From the NCBI RefSeq assembly GCF_003315635.1, contig NZ_PDCG01000003.1, positions 186,001 through 250,000 on the forward strand: a stretch of DNA of 64,000 bases, given 5' to 3'. Shown in pieces: positions 1-7,868 of the stretch (position 1 is its first letter; every line of letters starts with the position of its first letter). This DNA comes from Bifidobacterium aemilianum. Lineage in GTDB: Bacteria; Actinomycetota; Actinomycetes; Actinomycetales; Bifidobacteriaceae. The position numbers and the translations under genes are program-made. The notes below the pieces were generated by a model. The model was given only the letters and a program-made list of their open reading frames with translations. It was not told the DNA's origin and made no database searches.

Positions 1-354
1 CAGGTCAACAGCAGCTTCAGGCCCGAGTATCTGAACCGGGAGAGGACCAGGGAGTCGTTCGGTCCGTGCCCCAGGTGCGGCGCGCCTGTGGTCAAGACCG
101 GAAGCCTATGGCAATGCTCAACCAACAAGTCACAACGGCAACAGGACGGCTCATGGAAACAGACGGAAGGCTGCGGGTACAAGATATTCGGCACCCTAAG
201 CGGCAAGACCCTCACCGACAGTGTGATCCGCCAGGTCCTGCAAGGCAAGACGGTCAAGCTTTCAGGATTCCACAGCAAGGAGAAAAACAAGAGCTTCACG
301 GCCAACTTGGTATCCGACCCACAGCGAGGCATCGCCTTCAAGTTCAGAAAGTAG
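1..354 (+). CDS. DNA topoisomerase IA/III-type protein, C-terminal fragment (5' end outside window)
   Basis: The frame is open from the first base, so only about 117 C-terminal residues are visible. They hold a CPRCG zinc-ribbon-like start with later cysteines (WQC, GCGY). A module typical of the C-terminal repeat of topoisomerase III follows: a KIFGTLSGKTLTD segment, then KLSGFHSKEKNKSFTANL, ending in a hydrophobic FKF tail. Topoisomerases of this kind are common cargo of conjugative elements, where they relax or decatenate DNA during transfer or replication. The catalytic toprim and tyrosine domains would lie upstream, outside the window. The next gene begins within a few bases, which suggests one transcript with the mobilisation genes. 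A non-topoisomerase protein that borrowed this repeat cannot be excluded. Confidence 0.7.
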   Translation, partial: QVNSSFRPEYLNRERTRESFGPCPRCGAPVVKTGSLWQCSTNKSQRQQDGSWKQTEGCGYKIFGTLSGKTLTDSVIRQVLQGKTVKLSGFHSKEKNKSFTANLVSDPQRGIAFKFRK

Positions 355-357
355 CAG

Positions 358-810
358 GTGAACATGTTCTACGACAAATACATACGTGTCCATTGCAATC
401 AGTCACTGCGCATGGGCCTCATACAGTCGGCCAGGGACCTTGGGGTCAGCCGCTCCCACATCATTCGGCGCGCGCTGATTCCGAAGGAATCAGAACACCT
501 CTACCAAGGAGACCTGGGGCCGGTGCAGGTCCTGCCCCCACTGACCCCCGAACAAAAGAACGCTACCCTCAGCTTCCTGCTCACAAAGGAAGAACTGGAA
601 GTCGTGGACCGAGCGGCGTTCAACGCGGGCCTGAGCCGCGCACAATACATCCGACACAGCATCGCCGAACTCATAGAATCCCCTGACCTGGAGTCCGAAG
701 TCATGCGCGCAACCGACCTTGACCTGCAGAAGATGGCCAGTGACCTGCTGACCGAAATACCGGCACCAGGGGACCAGAAAAACGAACCGTACAAGAACGC
801 GAGGGCATAG
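358..810 (+). CDS. mobilisation-associated DNA-binding protein (ribbon-helix-helix-like, MobC/relaxosome accessory type)
   Basis: A 150-residue protein lies between the topoisomerase fragment and mobC. Two segments look like ribbon-helix-helix units: residues 8-40 (RVHCNQSLRMGLIQSARDLG then SRSHIIRRAL) and 68-100 (LSFLLTKEELEVVDRAAFNA then LSRAQYIRHSI). Such proteins usually bind oriT or promoter DNA. The first start is a GTG at 358. An ATG at 364, with AGGTG just before it, is an equally good start. The upstream gene ends at 354, so translation is probably coupled. Function is inferred from fold and position only. Confidence 0.6.
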   Translation: MNMFYDKYIRVHCNQSLRMGLIQSARDLGVSRSHIIRRALIPKESEHLYQGDLGPVQVLPPLTPEQKNATLSFLLTKEELEVVDRAAFNAGLSRAQYIRHSIAELIESPDLESEVMRATDLDLQKMASDLLTEIPAPGDQKNEPYKNARA

Positions 811-880
811 GCATAGGCATAGGAACAGGCATAGCCATAGAAATGGGAATAGGAATAGCCATGGGAATAGGAATAGCCAT
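807..880. repeat. degenerate hexamer repeat tract (GGCATA/GGAATA)
   Basis: From the stop codon of the preceding gene onward the sequence is an imperfect run of six-base units, mostly GGCATA, GGAATA and AGCCAT. It lies in the roughly 225-bp gap before mobC and just left of a row of small hairpins. It could be an array of protein-binding sites for relaxosome proteins or slippage-generated filler. It can be read as a short Met-Gly-Ile-Gly-Ile-Ala peptide, but I do not believe that is coding. Confidence 0.75.
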
Positions 881-929
881 ACCATCCGGTAGGAGCAAGC
901 TAGATGATTTGTCCATACAAATCAAGCTC

Positions 930-1011
930 GACCCCCCTGCGGGGCCCTGCGGGCACCCTGCAGGAGGAAGGACCCGAGTGCCGAAGGCTTGGACGACACG
1001 CCAAAGGCGTG
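930..1011. other. candidate oriT: row of short hairpins upstream of mobC-relaxase
   Basis: Three adjacent GC-rich dyads (934-944 CCCC-TGC-GGGG, 945-953 CCC-TGC-GGG, 957-964 CCTGCAGG) are followed by a hairpin at 997-1011 (CACGCC-AAA-GGCGTG). They sit directly before mobC and the relaxase. Origins of transfer normally lie next to these genes and contain inverted repeats 5' of the nick site. No nic consensus could be assigned, so the call rests on position and dyads. Confidence 0.35.
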
Positions 1012-1035
1012 ACATATGGGCTGGCGGGGACGGCC

Positions 1036-1428
1036 ATGGCCGGCCATAACCAAAGCGGAAGGACTGGCCAGCCACTCACGCGCAGAATCCAATTCAGGGT
1101 CAGCGACCAGGACCACGAGCTCATGCGAAACACGGCCGAGCGATATGGCATGAGCATGGCACACGCCGCCGTCGAGCTCTTCCGAAGAGACAACGGCCAA
1201 AGCAGGGAACCCGACGAGGACATGGAACGCCTCATCGGCGAACTCACGGAAATCCGCACCCAGATCTGGCGCATAGGACACAACGTCAACCAGATAGCCC
1301 ACGTGGCCAACGCGAACGGGGAGACCGACGGCCAGGACCAGAAGACGGCCGCCCAGGCAGCCAGGCTGGTCGAACATCTGCTTGACCGGCAGGACCGGAT
1401 CCTGGCCGAGTTCGGGGAGGGACGATGA
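1036..1428 (+). CDS. mobC: MobC-like mobilisation protein
   Basis: About 130 residues. The N-terminal part (RRIQFRVSDQDHELM, then SMAHAAVELFRR) looks like a ribbon-helix-helix DNA-binding unit. The segment IGHNVNQIAHVAN is the characteristic MobC motif found in relaxase accessory proteins that open oriT. The ATG at 1036 with GCGGGGA before it is preferred. An upstream ATG at 904 would read through the hairpin-rich candidate oriT and add an implausible 44-residue leader. The stop overlaps the relaxase start as ATGA, so the two are translationally coupled. Confidence 0.75.
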   Translation: MAGHNQSGRTGQPLTRRIQFRVSDQDHELMRNTAERYGMSMAHAAVELFRRDNGQSREPDEDMERLIGELTEIRTQIWRIGHNVNQIAHVANANGETDGQDQKTAAQAARLVEHLLDRQDRILAEFGEGR

Positions 1429-2735
1429 TACCCAACATCAGCAGAGGGTCAAACCCGGCCGGCCTGTTCCGTTACCTCTTCGGCAAAGGCAGGGCCAACG
1501 AGCACCGCGACCAACACCTCATATGCTCCAGCAACGACCTGGGCGACCTCTTCGACCTCGATGGCCAGCCCAAGGATACCTTCGCTGAAATCGGACGTCG
1601 CTTCGACCGTCGCTACCAGCTCCTGCGGGAGAGGAACGACCCCTACCCGCCCGACCGGCGCGGGAAAAAGAACCCAGAGCGCGAACCAGGCAAGGACCGG
1701 GTCTGGCACTGCTCTCTAGCCATCAAGGCCGGCGACGGCATCCTCACCGACCAGCAATGGGAACGAATCATCACACGCTACCTGGTCGGGATGAACCTCA
1801 TTGACAAGGACGGCAAGGGAGCCACTTGGATGGCCGTCAGACACGGCCTGTCCAAGGCTGGCAACGACCACATCCACATCGCAGTCCAACTCGCCGCCGA
1901 CCAATGGATCAACCCCTGGCATGACCGGGTCAACGCGCAGGCCACCTGCAGGAGGATGGAACGGCAGATGCCTGAGCTGCGCCCCATCGGCCTTGCCGCC
2001 GGCCACACCAGGTTCACGTACCAGCAATGGCGTCAATGGGCCGAATGGAAAAGCGAGCACGAATGGACCGGCACACCACCCTGGTCCAGGCTCGACCCAG
2101 ACACACGGCAACGCCTCATCAACCAGGTGGCGGCCAACACCATGCCCAAACTCTCCATCGGACGGCTGGTCGAAGCCTGCGCCGTCGCCTCACATAGCGA
2201 AGACGAGTTCATACGCCGGGTCAGGAGGGAAGGGCTGAACATCGACCCCAGAATGCGCAAGGGAGTCTCCAAGGGAACATTCAACGACCCCAGCCAGGTC
2301 ATCGGATACACCATCACATGGCGCTCAAAGGACGGATGGACCGAACGCATACCGGCCACCGACCTTGGCCTGGACATGACCCTCAAACAGCTCAGGGCCA
2401 ACTGGTCCCACACGCCACAGGCTCAATCCCTGACCGTCGCCGAATGGCAATCGGCCATGAACAACAGGCCAACCGCCATGCGCCAGGGCGCCGAACGACA
2501 CATCGAGAACCTCAGCGCCCACGACATGAGCCGACTCATCGACGAGGCCTTCCGCATCCAGACCAGTATCGACTACGCCGGCGGAGCGGATAGGGACCAG
2601 GCCATGCGCCAGGGCCTGCAGACCTTCCACAGGCTCAGAAGGGACTACGGACTCGATGGCATCAACCCACAGCTGCAGATGACGGAACAATGGAACCCCA
2701 CCCAGCAGAAGGGCGAACCAGGCAAGAACCGATAA
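1425..2735 (+). CDS. relaxase / mobilisation nuclease (VirD2-like, MOB_P type)
   Basis: A 436-residue protein that would nick oriT and lead the transferred strand through the type IV channel. The N-terminus (residues 1-45) contains the short Asn/Ser-rich start expected of this family. The metal-binding histidines are visible as WHCSL (near residue 98) and the HxH motif in KAGNDHIHIAVQL (near residue 150), the hallmark of the PF03432 relaxase family. The C-terminal 230 residues are helical and basic, without a recognisable helicase or primase domain. The start overlaps mobC by four bases. Length and motif order fit an intact mobilisation relaxase. Confidence 0.85.
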   Translation: MIPNISRGSNPAGLFRYLFGKGRANEHRDQHLICSSNDLGDLFDLDGQPKDTFAEIGRRFDRRYQLLRERNDPYPPDRRGKKNPEREPGKDRVWHCSLAIKAGDGILTDQQWERIITRYLVGMNLIDKDGKGATWMAVRHGLSKAGNDHIHIAVQLAADQWINPWHDRVNAQATCRRMERQMPELRPIGLAAGHTRFTYQQWRQWAEWKSEHEWTGTPPWSRLDPDTRQRLINQVAANTMPKLSIGRLVEACAVASHSEDEFIRRVRREGLNIDPRMRKGVSKGTFNDPSQVIGYTITWRSKDGWTERIPATDLGLDMTLKQLRANWSHTPQAQSLTVAEWQSAMNNRPTAMRQGAERHIENLSAHDMSRLIDEAFRIQTSIDYAGGADRDQAMRQGLQTFHRLRRDYGLDGINPQLQMTEQWNPTQQKGEPGKNR

Positions 2736-2742
2736 ACAAGAC

Positions 2743-2773
2743 GTCCCCCTCCCCGCAACGGCGAGAGGGGGAC
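2743..2773 (+). terminator. terminator-like hairpin after relaxase
   Basis: A nine-base stem GTCCCCCTC pairs with GAGGGGGAC across a 13-base loop, eight bases after the relaxase stop. No U-tract follows immediately. It lies between this operon and the convergent abi gene, so it may act on one or both. Confidence 0.6.
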
Positions 2774-2838
2774 ATGACCAGTGTGTGTTTCCAGCCACCC
2801 CTAATTTGGGATTCTGTTTTTATGTAATCGACGGGCGC

Positions 2839-3855
2839 TTATGCCGCCTGGTCCTGCTGCCTCAAGCGCTCCGCTTTCTCCTGCGCGTTGGTCGCGTAAC
2901 CTGTAGAGAGCTCGCATAGGGCGTTCAGCACCGAATGGATTGCTGGATTGCGGGGTTCGACCGTATCCTTGTCACCGAAGTAGTCATCCTTATGCAGACA
3001 GATGCGCTCGATGAACTCGTTCATGCGCTCACAAGTGCGCTCGATAACCTCAGGGCTGTTGACCAGCTTCAGGTGGCACAGCAGCGCGGCCGCATAGTTG
3101 TTGACCACCAGATAGTCCAATGACTTCTGCAGGGCAGTGGCGTGGGTGCTTGACTGCCATTTCTTCCCGCACATCTTCAGGGCTGGTTTGGAGACCTCCC
3201 AGTCCGCTTTCCTTCTGCTTCTCATGGATTCGGAAGGGCAGGACACATTCGTCAGGAGGCAGTTGCCGTGGACCACGGCATTGCGGAGCTTGTGGGTTAT
3301 GAACAGCCAGTTGTTCATGGTGTCCTTTTGCTTCGTCACTTCGTAGTAGGCGTGGTGCAGGCCTATCTGGGCGTTGAAGTCCAACAGCTCCCACAAGTGC
3401 CAGACCTTGTAGTTCCCATTGCATGCCGCTACTAGGTCATCGGTGTATGGGTTCTGATGCTTGTTGACGATAGCGCTGAGGTTTCGGCCGAAGAAGTAAT
3501 GGCTAATGCACTGATCGCCCAGGTTACGGTTCTCATTGTCGATGAGCAGTTTGTTGAGCTTGATCTTCATGCCATATTCGATATCAAGGCACAGCGACGC
3601 CACATGATGCTTCAGGACGGTATCAAGCAGGGACAGCTCCTGGAGATAGGCGAAATCAAGATTCTCATACCGGTAGGAGTCGGACTGTGTGGCAGGGATT
3701 CGATTGTAGTTGTTCTCGTATGACTTGAGCTTGAAGAAATACGTATGGTCGGTTAGGAAGCGGGTTGCCTCCCGCTTGGAGACCAGGCCGAAAGTGATTC
3801 CGTGACTTTCCAGGCAGTCGAGCTGCTCCTGGATAGTGAATAATTTGCCGTCCAC
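2839..3855 (-). CDS. Abi_2 family abortive-infection protein (AbiD/AbiF-like HEPN protein)
   Basis: 338 residues from the chosen GTG. The N-terminus (FTIQEQLDCLESHGITF) and the following FFKLKSYENNYNRI region match the Abi_2 pattern. The HEPN ribonuclease signature RNxxxH is present as RNAVVH at about residues 191-196 of this start. Family members are phage-defence proteins that act as RNases on infection. The GTG at 3855 has AGGGA six bases upstream. A TTG at 3891 would start inside the inverted repeat at 3882-3907. Base composition is visibly lower in GC than the flanking transfer genes, which suggests separate acquisition. It is a lone gene between two convergent transfer blocks. Confidence 0.8.
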   Translation of the reverse strand: MDGKLFTIQEQLDCLESHGITFGLVSKREATRFLTDHTYFFKLKSYENNYNRIPATQSDSYRYENLDFAYLQELSLLDTVLKHHVASLCLDIEYGMKIKLNKLLIDNENRNLGDQCISHYFFGRNLSAIVNKHQNPYTDDLVAACNGNYKVWHLWELLDFNAQIGLHHAYYEVTKQKDTMNNWLFITHKLRNAVVHGNCLLTNVSCPSESMRSRRKADWEVSKPALKMCGKKWQSSTHATALQKSLDYLVVNNYAAALLCHLKLVNSPEVIERTCERMNEFIERICLHKDDYFGDKDTVEPRNPAIHSVLNALCELSTGYATNAQEKAERLRQQDQAA

Positions 3856-3881
3856 CAATTTTCCCTGTGCACAAATGAAAA

Positions 3882-3907
3882 CAGGCGACAATCAAGATTG
3901 TCGCCTG
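3882..3907. repeat. perfect 12-bp inverted repeat upstream of abi
   Basis: CAGGCGACAATC and its exact complement GATTGTCGCCTG are separated by only two bases, 27 bp upstream of the chosen abi start. The dyad could be an operator or an RNA hairpin in the leader. A TAATAT hexamer on the minus strand near 3952-3957 could be the -10 box, which would place the dyad in the transcribed leader. Confidence 0.75.
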
Positions 3908-4064
3908 CCAGGCATCCGAAGCGGACCACAGACGCCTTACTTGGTAGTACCAATATTACACTGAGTGATGATTTGACGGCACTGAACATTTAGGCCCGAA
4001 GTAGCAACACACCACTAGATGTAGTGTTGACAATATGAAGGGCCATGGTACAACCTTGCAGTCC

Positions 4065-5132
4065 TCATTCTCTCCTTCCAATCCGTCTTCCCGGGTCCTG
4101 CGTCAGGCCCATATCAGCCTTCTGCAGGTCGGTGACCGAACTCAAAGCGAGTTCCTCACCTGCGCTGTATTGGCCGAACATGTCCGGACCGGCCCAGGAC
4201 TCCTGCGCCTCCAGCTCGAATAGGTCGTCCTGATTGGGCAGAGGGTCGCCGGCGGTCTTCAGGTCCCCGCCACCACGATCCTGCTCGGCGTCAGTAGCTT
4301 GGTCGGGAACCGGCGCCGACCCGATCTCGGGGCGCTCCACCTCGCTGATGGTGCTGGGCTCGTCACCCACGGAGCGGTTGCCGGCGCCCGAGGACTCAGG
4401 CAGACCTTCCTCCTTCAGGAAGCTGATCCGGCCGGCCGCCGCATCGACGCTGTCGATCGGGCTGGTAAGTACCGCTTCGGTGAGCTTCTCCCGGTTGTAT
4501 CCGTCCCAGTCTCCGTTCCTGCGGGTCTGTACCTGGAAATCTTCTCCATGGTGCTTCCTGCGAAACTCCTCGGGGTCCGGGGCTTCCTGGACGGTGACCG
4601 GTACACCAGCCTTCCTGAACGTGGCTAGTGTCTGATCCAGTTCGGGCGACTGGGCAGCGACCGTCACCGTGACATGGTTGACGATCTGGTCGGCCTCGGC
4701 GTCGATGTTGGTGCGGTGGCCCCTTCGGGCCCATTCCTCCTTGAGCCACTGCCTGGCCCGTCGATTGTCCCTGGTGAACGCTGGATCATACTCCTCGAGA
4801 TGGTCGGTGATGCACCATGATTTCAGCAGTTCCGCATCGCCCAGCAAGTCCGGCTGCGCTTTGACGGCCGGGTTGAGGACCGTCGCCTTGATGGTCTGCT
4901 CGAAGCCGTCATTGAGCTTAATGCGGTTGGCGGCCTCCCATTCCTCCAGGCGCCGCTGGAGCATCTGCCTCTCCCTGGCATGTTCGTTCCTGGTCATCCT
5001 CCTCGCCCGTGCTCCTGACTGAAAGTCCGAACGTAGGGCTCCATGAAGCATCCTCAGCGATTGGGCCACGTTCTGCCAGGTCTGGACCATCATCTGGTCC
5101 ATACTGTCCTCGGGATCCATCTGTGACATCAT
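4065..5132 (-). CDS. hypothetical conjugative-element protein, last gene of the transfer operon
   Basis: 355 residues, hydrophilic, with no signal peptide or membrane segment. Residues 40-75 are strongly charged and helical (RARRMTRNEHARERQMLQRR), the middle is mixed, and the last 110 residues are acidic and low-complexity. I do not recognise a family. The start overlaps the stop of the DUF4913 gene (ATGA), so it is the distal gene of the VirD4 operon and probably has a transfer-related or element-maintenance role. Confidence 0.7.
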   Translation of the reverse strand: MMSQMDPEDSMDQMMVQTWQNVAQSLRMLHGALRSDFQSGARARRMTRNEHARERQMLQRRLEEWEAANRIKLNDGFEQTIKATVLNPAVKAQPDLLGDAELLKSWCITDHLEEYDPAFTRDNRRARQWLKEEWARRGHRTNIDAEADQIVNHVTVTVAAQSPELDQTLATFRKAGVPVTVQEAPDPEEFRRKHHGEDFQVQTRRNGDWDGYNREKLTEAVLTSPIDSVDAAAGRISFLKEEGLPESSGAGNRSVGDEPSTISEVERPEIGSAPVPDQATDAEQDRGGGDLKTAGDPLPNQDDLFELEAQESWAGPDMFGQYSAGEELALSSVTDLQKADMGLTQDPGRRIGRRE

Positions 5133-5908
5133 TCATTCCTTTCCTCATGGTCCTGCGACCGATCTGCTCGAGGCACCGCCAGTTGGGTGATGATCTCGGC
5201 ACGCCATGCCTTGGGTGGCCGGATGCACGGCAAGGGCTCACCCTTCGATGTGGCGACAGGTTCCACCCCCAATGAGCCGACTATGCCGGAGTTCTTGTCA
5301 AATACCGTGTTCAGCGCATTGCTGGCCTGCAGGTACCAGAGCATCATCTGGCCAGGGCTCTTGCGTGAAACCTCATAGGAGCGCCACATCGCATCGAGCG
5401 GCATGACAAGCGCTGGATGGCGCCACCAATCTGGAACCCAACGAATCCGGCCGGAGGCAGCCTGATAGTAAGGGAACACGTGGGCCAGGAAGCACTCGAC
5501 GAACGCCACCAGGTTAGGGTAGTAGCACTCCTCGCTGTCGAGCCTCTGTCCCAGCTGTCCAGCCAGCTGCTCCTCCGTCCCGGGATCGGCCTGGGTCTCC
5601 ACGTCCTCGGGTCCAGGCACCCACGCGCCCACGTATGCCTCCGGCTGGTCCGGAGGCTCAATTGGCTCTACCGGATGGACGGAGTAGTCCTCGGTCGCCT
5701 CCGGTGATAGGGAAGATGGTTCTTCATGGCTGATGCCAGCCAACGGTAACGCCTGGGTTGTGGCATCGGGGTCGATGCGTCGAATGCCCTTGCGGTCCTC
5801 CAGGACGGCGAGCGAGAAGACCTCGACCATGCCTAGACCGCTGTCCATAAGGACCCTGGCTGCCTCCAACGCCCTTGAGAACCCGGCATCATCCGGTTCC
5901 CTGGTCAT
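5129..5908 (-). CDS. DUF4913 domain protein, T4SS-associated
   Basis: 259 residues. The C-terminal half (about 125-215) contains NLVAFVECFLAHVFPYY, WVPDWWRHPALVMPLDAMWR and YEVSRKSPGQMMLWYL. This is the tryptophan-rich pattern of DUF4913, a family found next to VirD4/TraG in actinobacterial integrative elements. The N-terminal third is a spacer rich in Pro, Glu and Asp. The start at 5908 overlaps the VirD4 stop as ATGA. An in-frame upstream extension would only overlap virD4 and is rejected. The biochemical role is unknown. Confidence 0.75.
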   Translation of the reverse strand: MTREPDDAGFSRALEAARVLMDSGLGMVEVFSLAVLEDRKGIRRIDPDATTQALPLAGISHEEPSSLSPEATEDYSVHPVEPIEPPDQPEAYVGAWVPGPEDVETQADPGTEEQLAGQLGQRLDSEECYYPNLVAFVECFLAHVFPYYQAASGRIRWVPDWWRHPALVMPLDAMWRSYEVSRKSPGQMMLWYLQASNALNTVFDKNSGIVGSLGVEPVATSKGEPLPCIRPPKAWRAEIITQLAVPRADRSQDHEERNE

Positions 5909-7680
5909 GATGCCCTCCCGTTCCATTCGTCGATGATTGCCACCCACTCCTTGTTCGCGGTCCAGGGGATGGTGGATACGATCTGTGCCCTGGCCTGGGA
6001 GCCCAGGACCAGGGCGCGGCCCACGGGCCACTCAGCCAGACGGCTTACCGGCAGAATGTCCTCGGATTGTATGGTGTTGTTGACCGATCGGTGGCCTTTG
6101 CCGTCGATTGTGACGTTGCCTCTGACCAGTTCTCGTTGTCCCACCAGCTGGCTGAGGTCGGAGAGGAACTTCGCGTCCTTGATGCCGCCCAGGTAGACCA
6201 GTATGTTCGCGTTGTTGAACAGTGTGTCGAAATGGGTCTTGCCGAATGCCTCCTCACCCTGTGCGGGGTTCTGCCAGATGGTCATGATGACGATGCCGGC
6301 CGACCCGAAATAGGAATAGACGTCGGGTAGCTCAGGCCACCGGCAGATGTTGTAGGCCTCATCGAGCACCAGGGTTAACGGTATGGGTAGACGCCGGTTG
6401 TTGTCCTGGCACTCGGCCTGGGCCCGCTGGAATGCCGTGAACGCCACCACGGCTGTCAGGGAGGCCGTCAGCGCGGTCGAGGGTCTGCCTTGCGCCGACA
6501 ACAGGTACAGGGTGTCATCGCTTGTGGCGAAGTCATACGGGTCGAATATGGGCCGGCCACCAGGCTTGCCGTCGCCCTCCAGTGGCTGCACCCACTCGAC
6601 GATCTCGGGATCGCCCAGGAATGCGCACATGGTCTGCATGGATCCGAAGACGCCACTTCTCGTCTCCTCGACGAGTCCCAGCACTCCATTGACCCTCTCG
6701 GCAATGCCCTTGTAGCGTTCATCTCGGCCGAGAATATCGGCCGGAGTGGTGCATGTGGCGTCGGAAACCCATTTATAGAACTCCGTTATATCGCATCCAC
6801 CCAGGTGCGCCGCGAACAGATAGTCGGTCACCTGGCGGGCAGCTGTCCCCGGGAAGTAGTCGTCCCCGCCGCTTTCGGCCTGTCCCGAGGCGTACCTCCA
6901 GCAGTCCGCGATTCTCTTGGCCTCCGACATGGTCTTCACTGAATCTATGAGGGGCCAGACCCATGGGGTCCGCACCCGGGTCGGCTCTGCTATCCTTTCG
7001 GGGTCGAACACCCAACTATGACCATGGTTGCGTTCCCTCACCGGACGGGTGGTGTCCAGGATGTCGCCCTTGTTGGAGGTGGCGACCACTGGTCCGGGAG
7101 CGGATAGCACCGCAGGAATGGCATAGCAGAGCGACTTGCCCGAACGAGGGCCCGCGAGAACTATGGACATGTCCTCCCAGGACGTGAAACAAGCGGTTCG
7201 GTCCACAATGTTGGTCCCCAGGGGCAGGCCGGGCTGCATCTGTTTGGGGTCATAACCCTTGACCAGTTTGGCGGCCATGTCCTCGGCGCGCTCCCGGCTC
7301 ACCTTGCTCACCGCAGCCCCATGACCCATAGCCTTGGCATATGAATCCACCCTGGTCACCGCAGACCCACTGCGCAGGGACCGGCCATCAACGAGGGCCT
7401 TGACCCCGATACGGCAGGCAACCAGGACACCGGCTGACAGGACAAGCAGGACCAAGGCGGCCAGCCAGCCCCACATGGGCAACTCCCACTGGCCTGAAAG
7501 CACATACAGCAAGGCGAACAGCTCGAACCTGGCCCCCAGGCCGAACCCCTGGCACACCACGGCGAACACCAGCAGCACAAGGAAGATGACCCCCGCAGAC
7601 AACAGGCCGAACTTGCTGCTGGGACGCACCGTCTGGCCCAGGTCCCTCACACGGTTCGATTCCAGGTTGTGCGAGCTCAT
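5905..7680 (-). CDS. virD4: VirD4/TraG-type conjugative coupling protein
   Basis: 591 residues. Two N-terminal membrane helices (about 25-45 and 71-90) precede a cytoplasmic ATPase domain. Walker A is GPRSGKS at 177-183 and Walker B is LTLVLDEAYN in the C-terminal half. The segment GPVVATSNKGDILDTTRPVR is typical of TraG/VirD4 proteins. The hexameric ATPase would bring the relaxase-DNA complex to the channel. The start overlaps the stop of a 36-codon ORF, and the stop overlaps the DUF4913 start, so this is a tightly coupled operon. Confidence 0.9.
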   Translation of the reverse strand: MSSHNLESNRVRDLGQTVRPSSKFGLLSAGVIFLVLLVFAVVCQGFGLGARFELFALLYVLSGQWELPMWGWLAALVLLVLSAGVLVACRIGVKALVDGRSLRSGSAVTRVDSYAKAMGHGAAVSKVSRERAEDMAAKLVKGYDPKQMQPGLPLGTNIVDRTACFTSWEDMSIVLAGPRSGKSLCYAIPAVLSAPGPVVATSNKGDILDTTRPVRERNHGHSWVFDPERIAEPTRVRTPWVWPLIDSVKTMSEAKRIADCWRYASGQAESGGDDYFPGTAARQVTDYLFAAHLGGCDITEFYKWVSDATCTTPADILGRDERYKGIAERVNGVLGLVEETRSGVFGSMQTMCAFLGDPEIVEWVQPLEGDGKPGGRPIFDPYDFATSDDTLYLLSAQGRPSTALTASLTAVVAFTAFQRAQAECQDNNRRLPIPLTLVLDEAYNICRWPELPDVYSYFGSAGIVIMTIWQNPAQGEEAFGKTHFDTLFNNANILVYLGGIKDAKFLSDLSQLVGQRELVRGNVTIDGKGHRSVNNTIQSEDILPVSRLAEWPVGRALVLGSQARAQIVSTIPWTANKEWVAIIDEWNGRAS

Positions 7681-7787
7681 CGCCCATCCCCCCTCAGTTC
7701 CGGTTTGTCGGCCATGGCCCTGGCGCGTCGAGCGGCAAGTACCTTGAACATGATTCCAGTGGCAATCTCGACGAACTCATCCCTCAT
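7677..7787 (-). CDS. 36-residue ORF coupled to virD4
   Basis: A short ORF beginning MRDEFVEIATGIMFK and ending in RGDGR. AGGAGG lies nine bases before the ATG, and the stop overlaps the virD4 start as ATGA. The strong ribosome site and the overlap suggest it is translated, perhaps to couple virD4 translation or as a small amphipathic helix. No homologue is known to me. Confidence 0.5.
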   Translation of the reverse strand: MRDEFVEIATGIMFKVLAARRARAMADKPELRGDGR

Positions 7788-7806
7788 CTCTCATCTCCTC
7801 CTATGA

Positions 7807-7831
7807 GGAGGGGGCGCCCAGCGCCCCCTCC
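7807..7831 (-). terminator. 11-bp GC hairpin between ssb and virD4
   Basis: GGAGGGGGCGC pairs perfectly with GCGCCCCCTCC across a three-base loop, between the ssb stop and the ribosome site of the 36-residue ORF. No T-run follows on the minus strand. It may attenuate or process the transcript rather than fully terminate it. Confidence 0.6.
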
Positions 7832-7868
7832 GTGGTCCGAATTCTCACACATCGACTGGTTCAGGCGT

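Noticed and set aside
490..885. Leftward ORF rich in Leu, Phe and Trp opposite the second gene
   Set aside because: It is antisense to a better-supported gene, its repeats come from the GGCATA tract read backwards, and it has no ribosome site.
843..1049. Rightward ORF beginning with Met-Gly-Ile-Gly-Ile-Ala repeats
   Set aside because: It is a translation of the hexamer tract and candidate oriT dyads. It has no ribosome site and overlaps mobC.
5909..6031. Longer N-terminus for the DUF4913 protein
   Set aside because: The extension lies wholly inside virD4 in another frame. The ATGA overlap at 5908 is the natural start.
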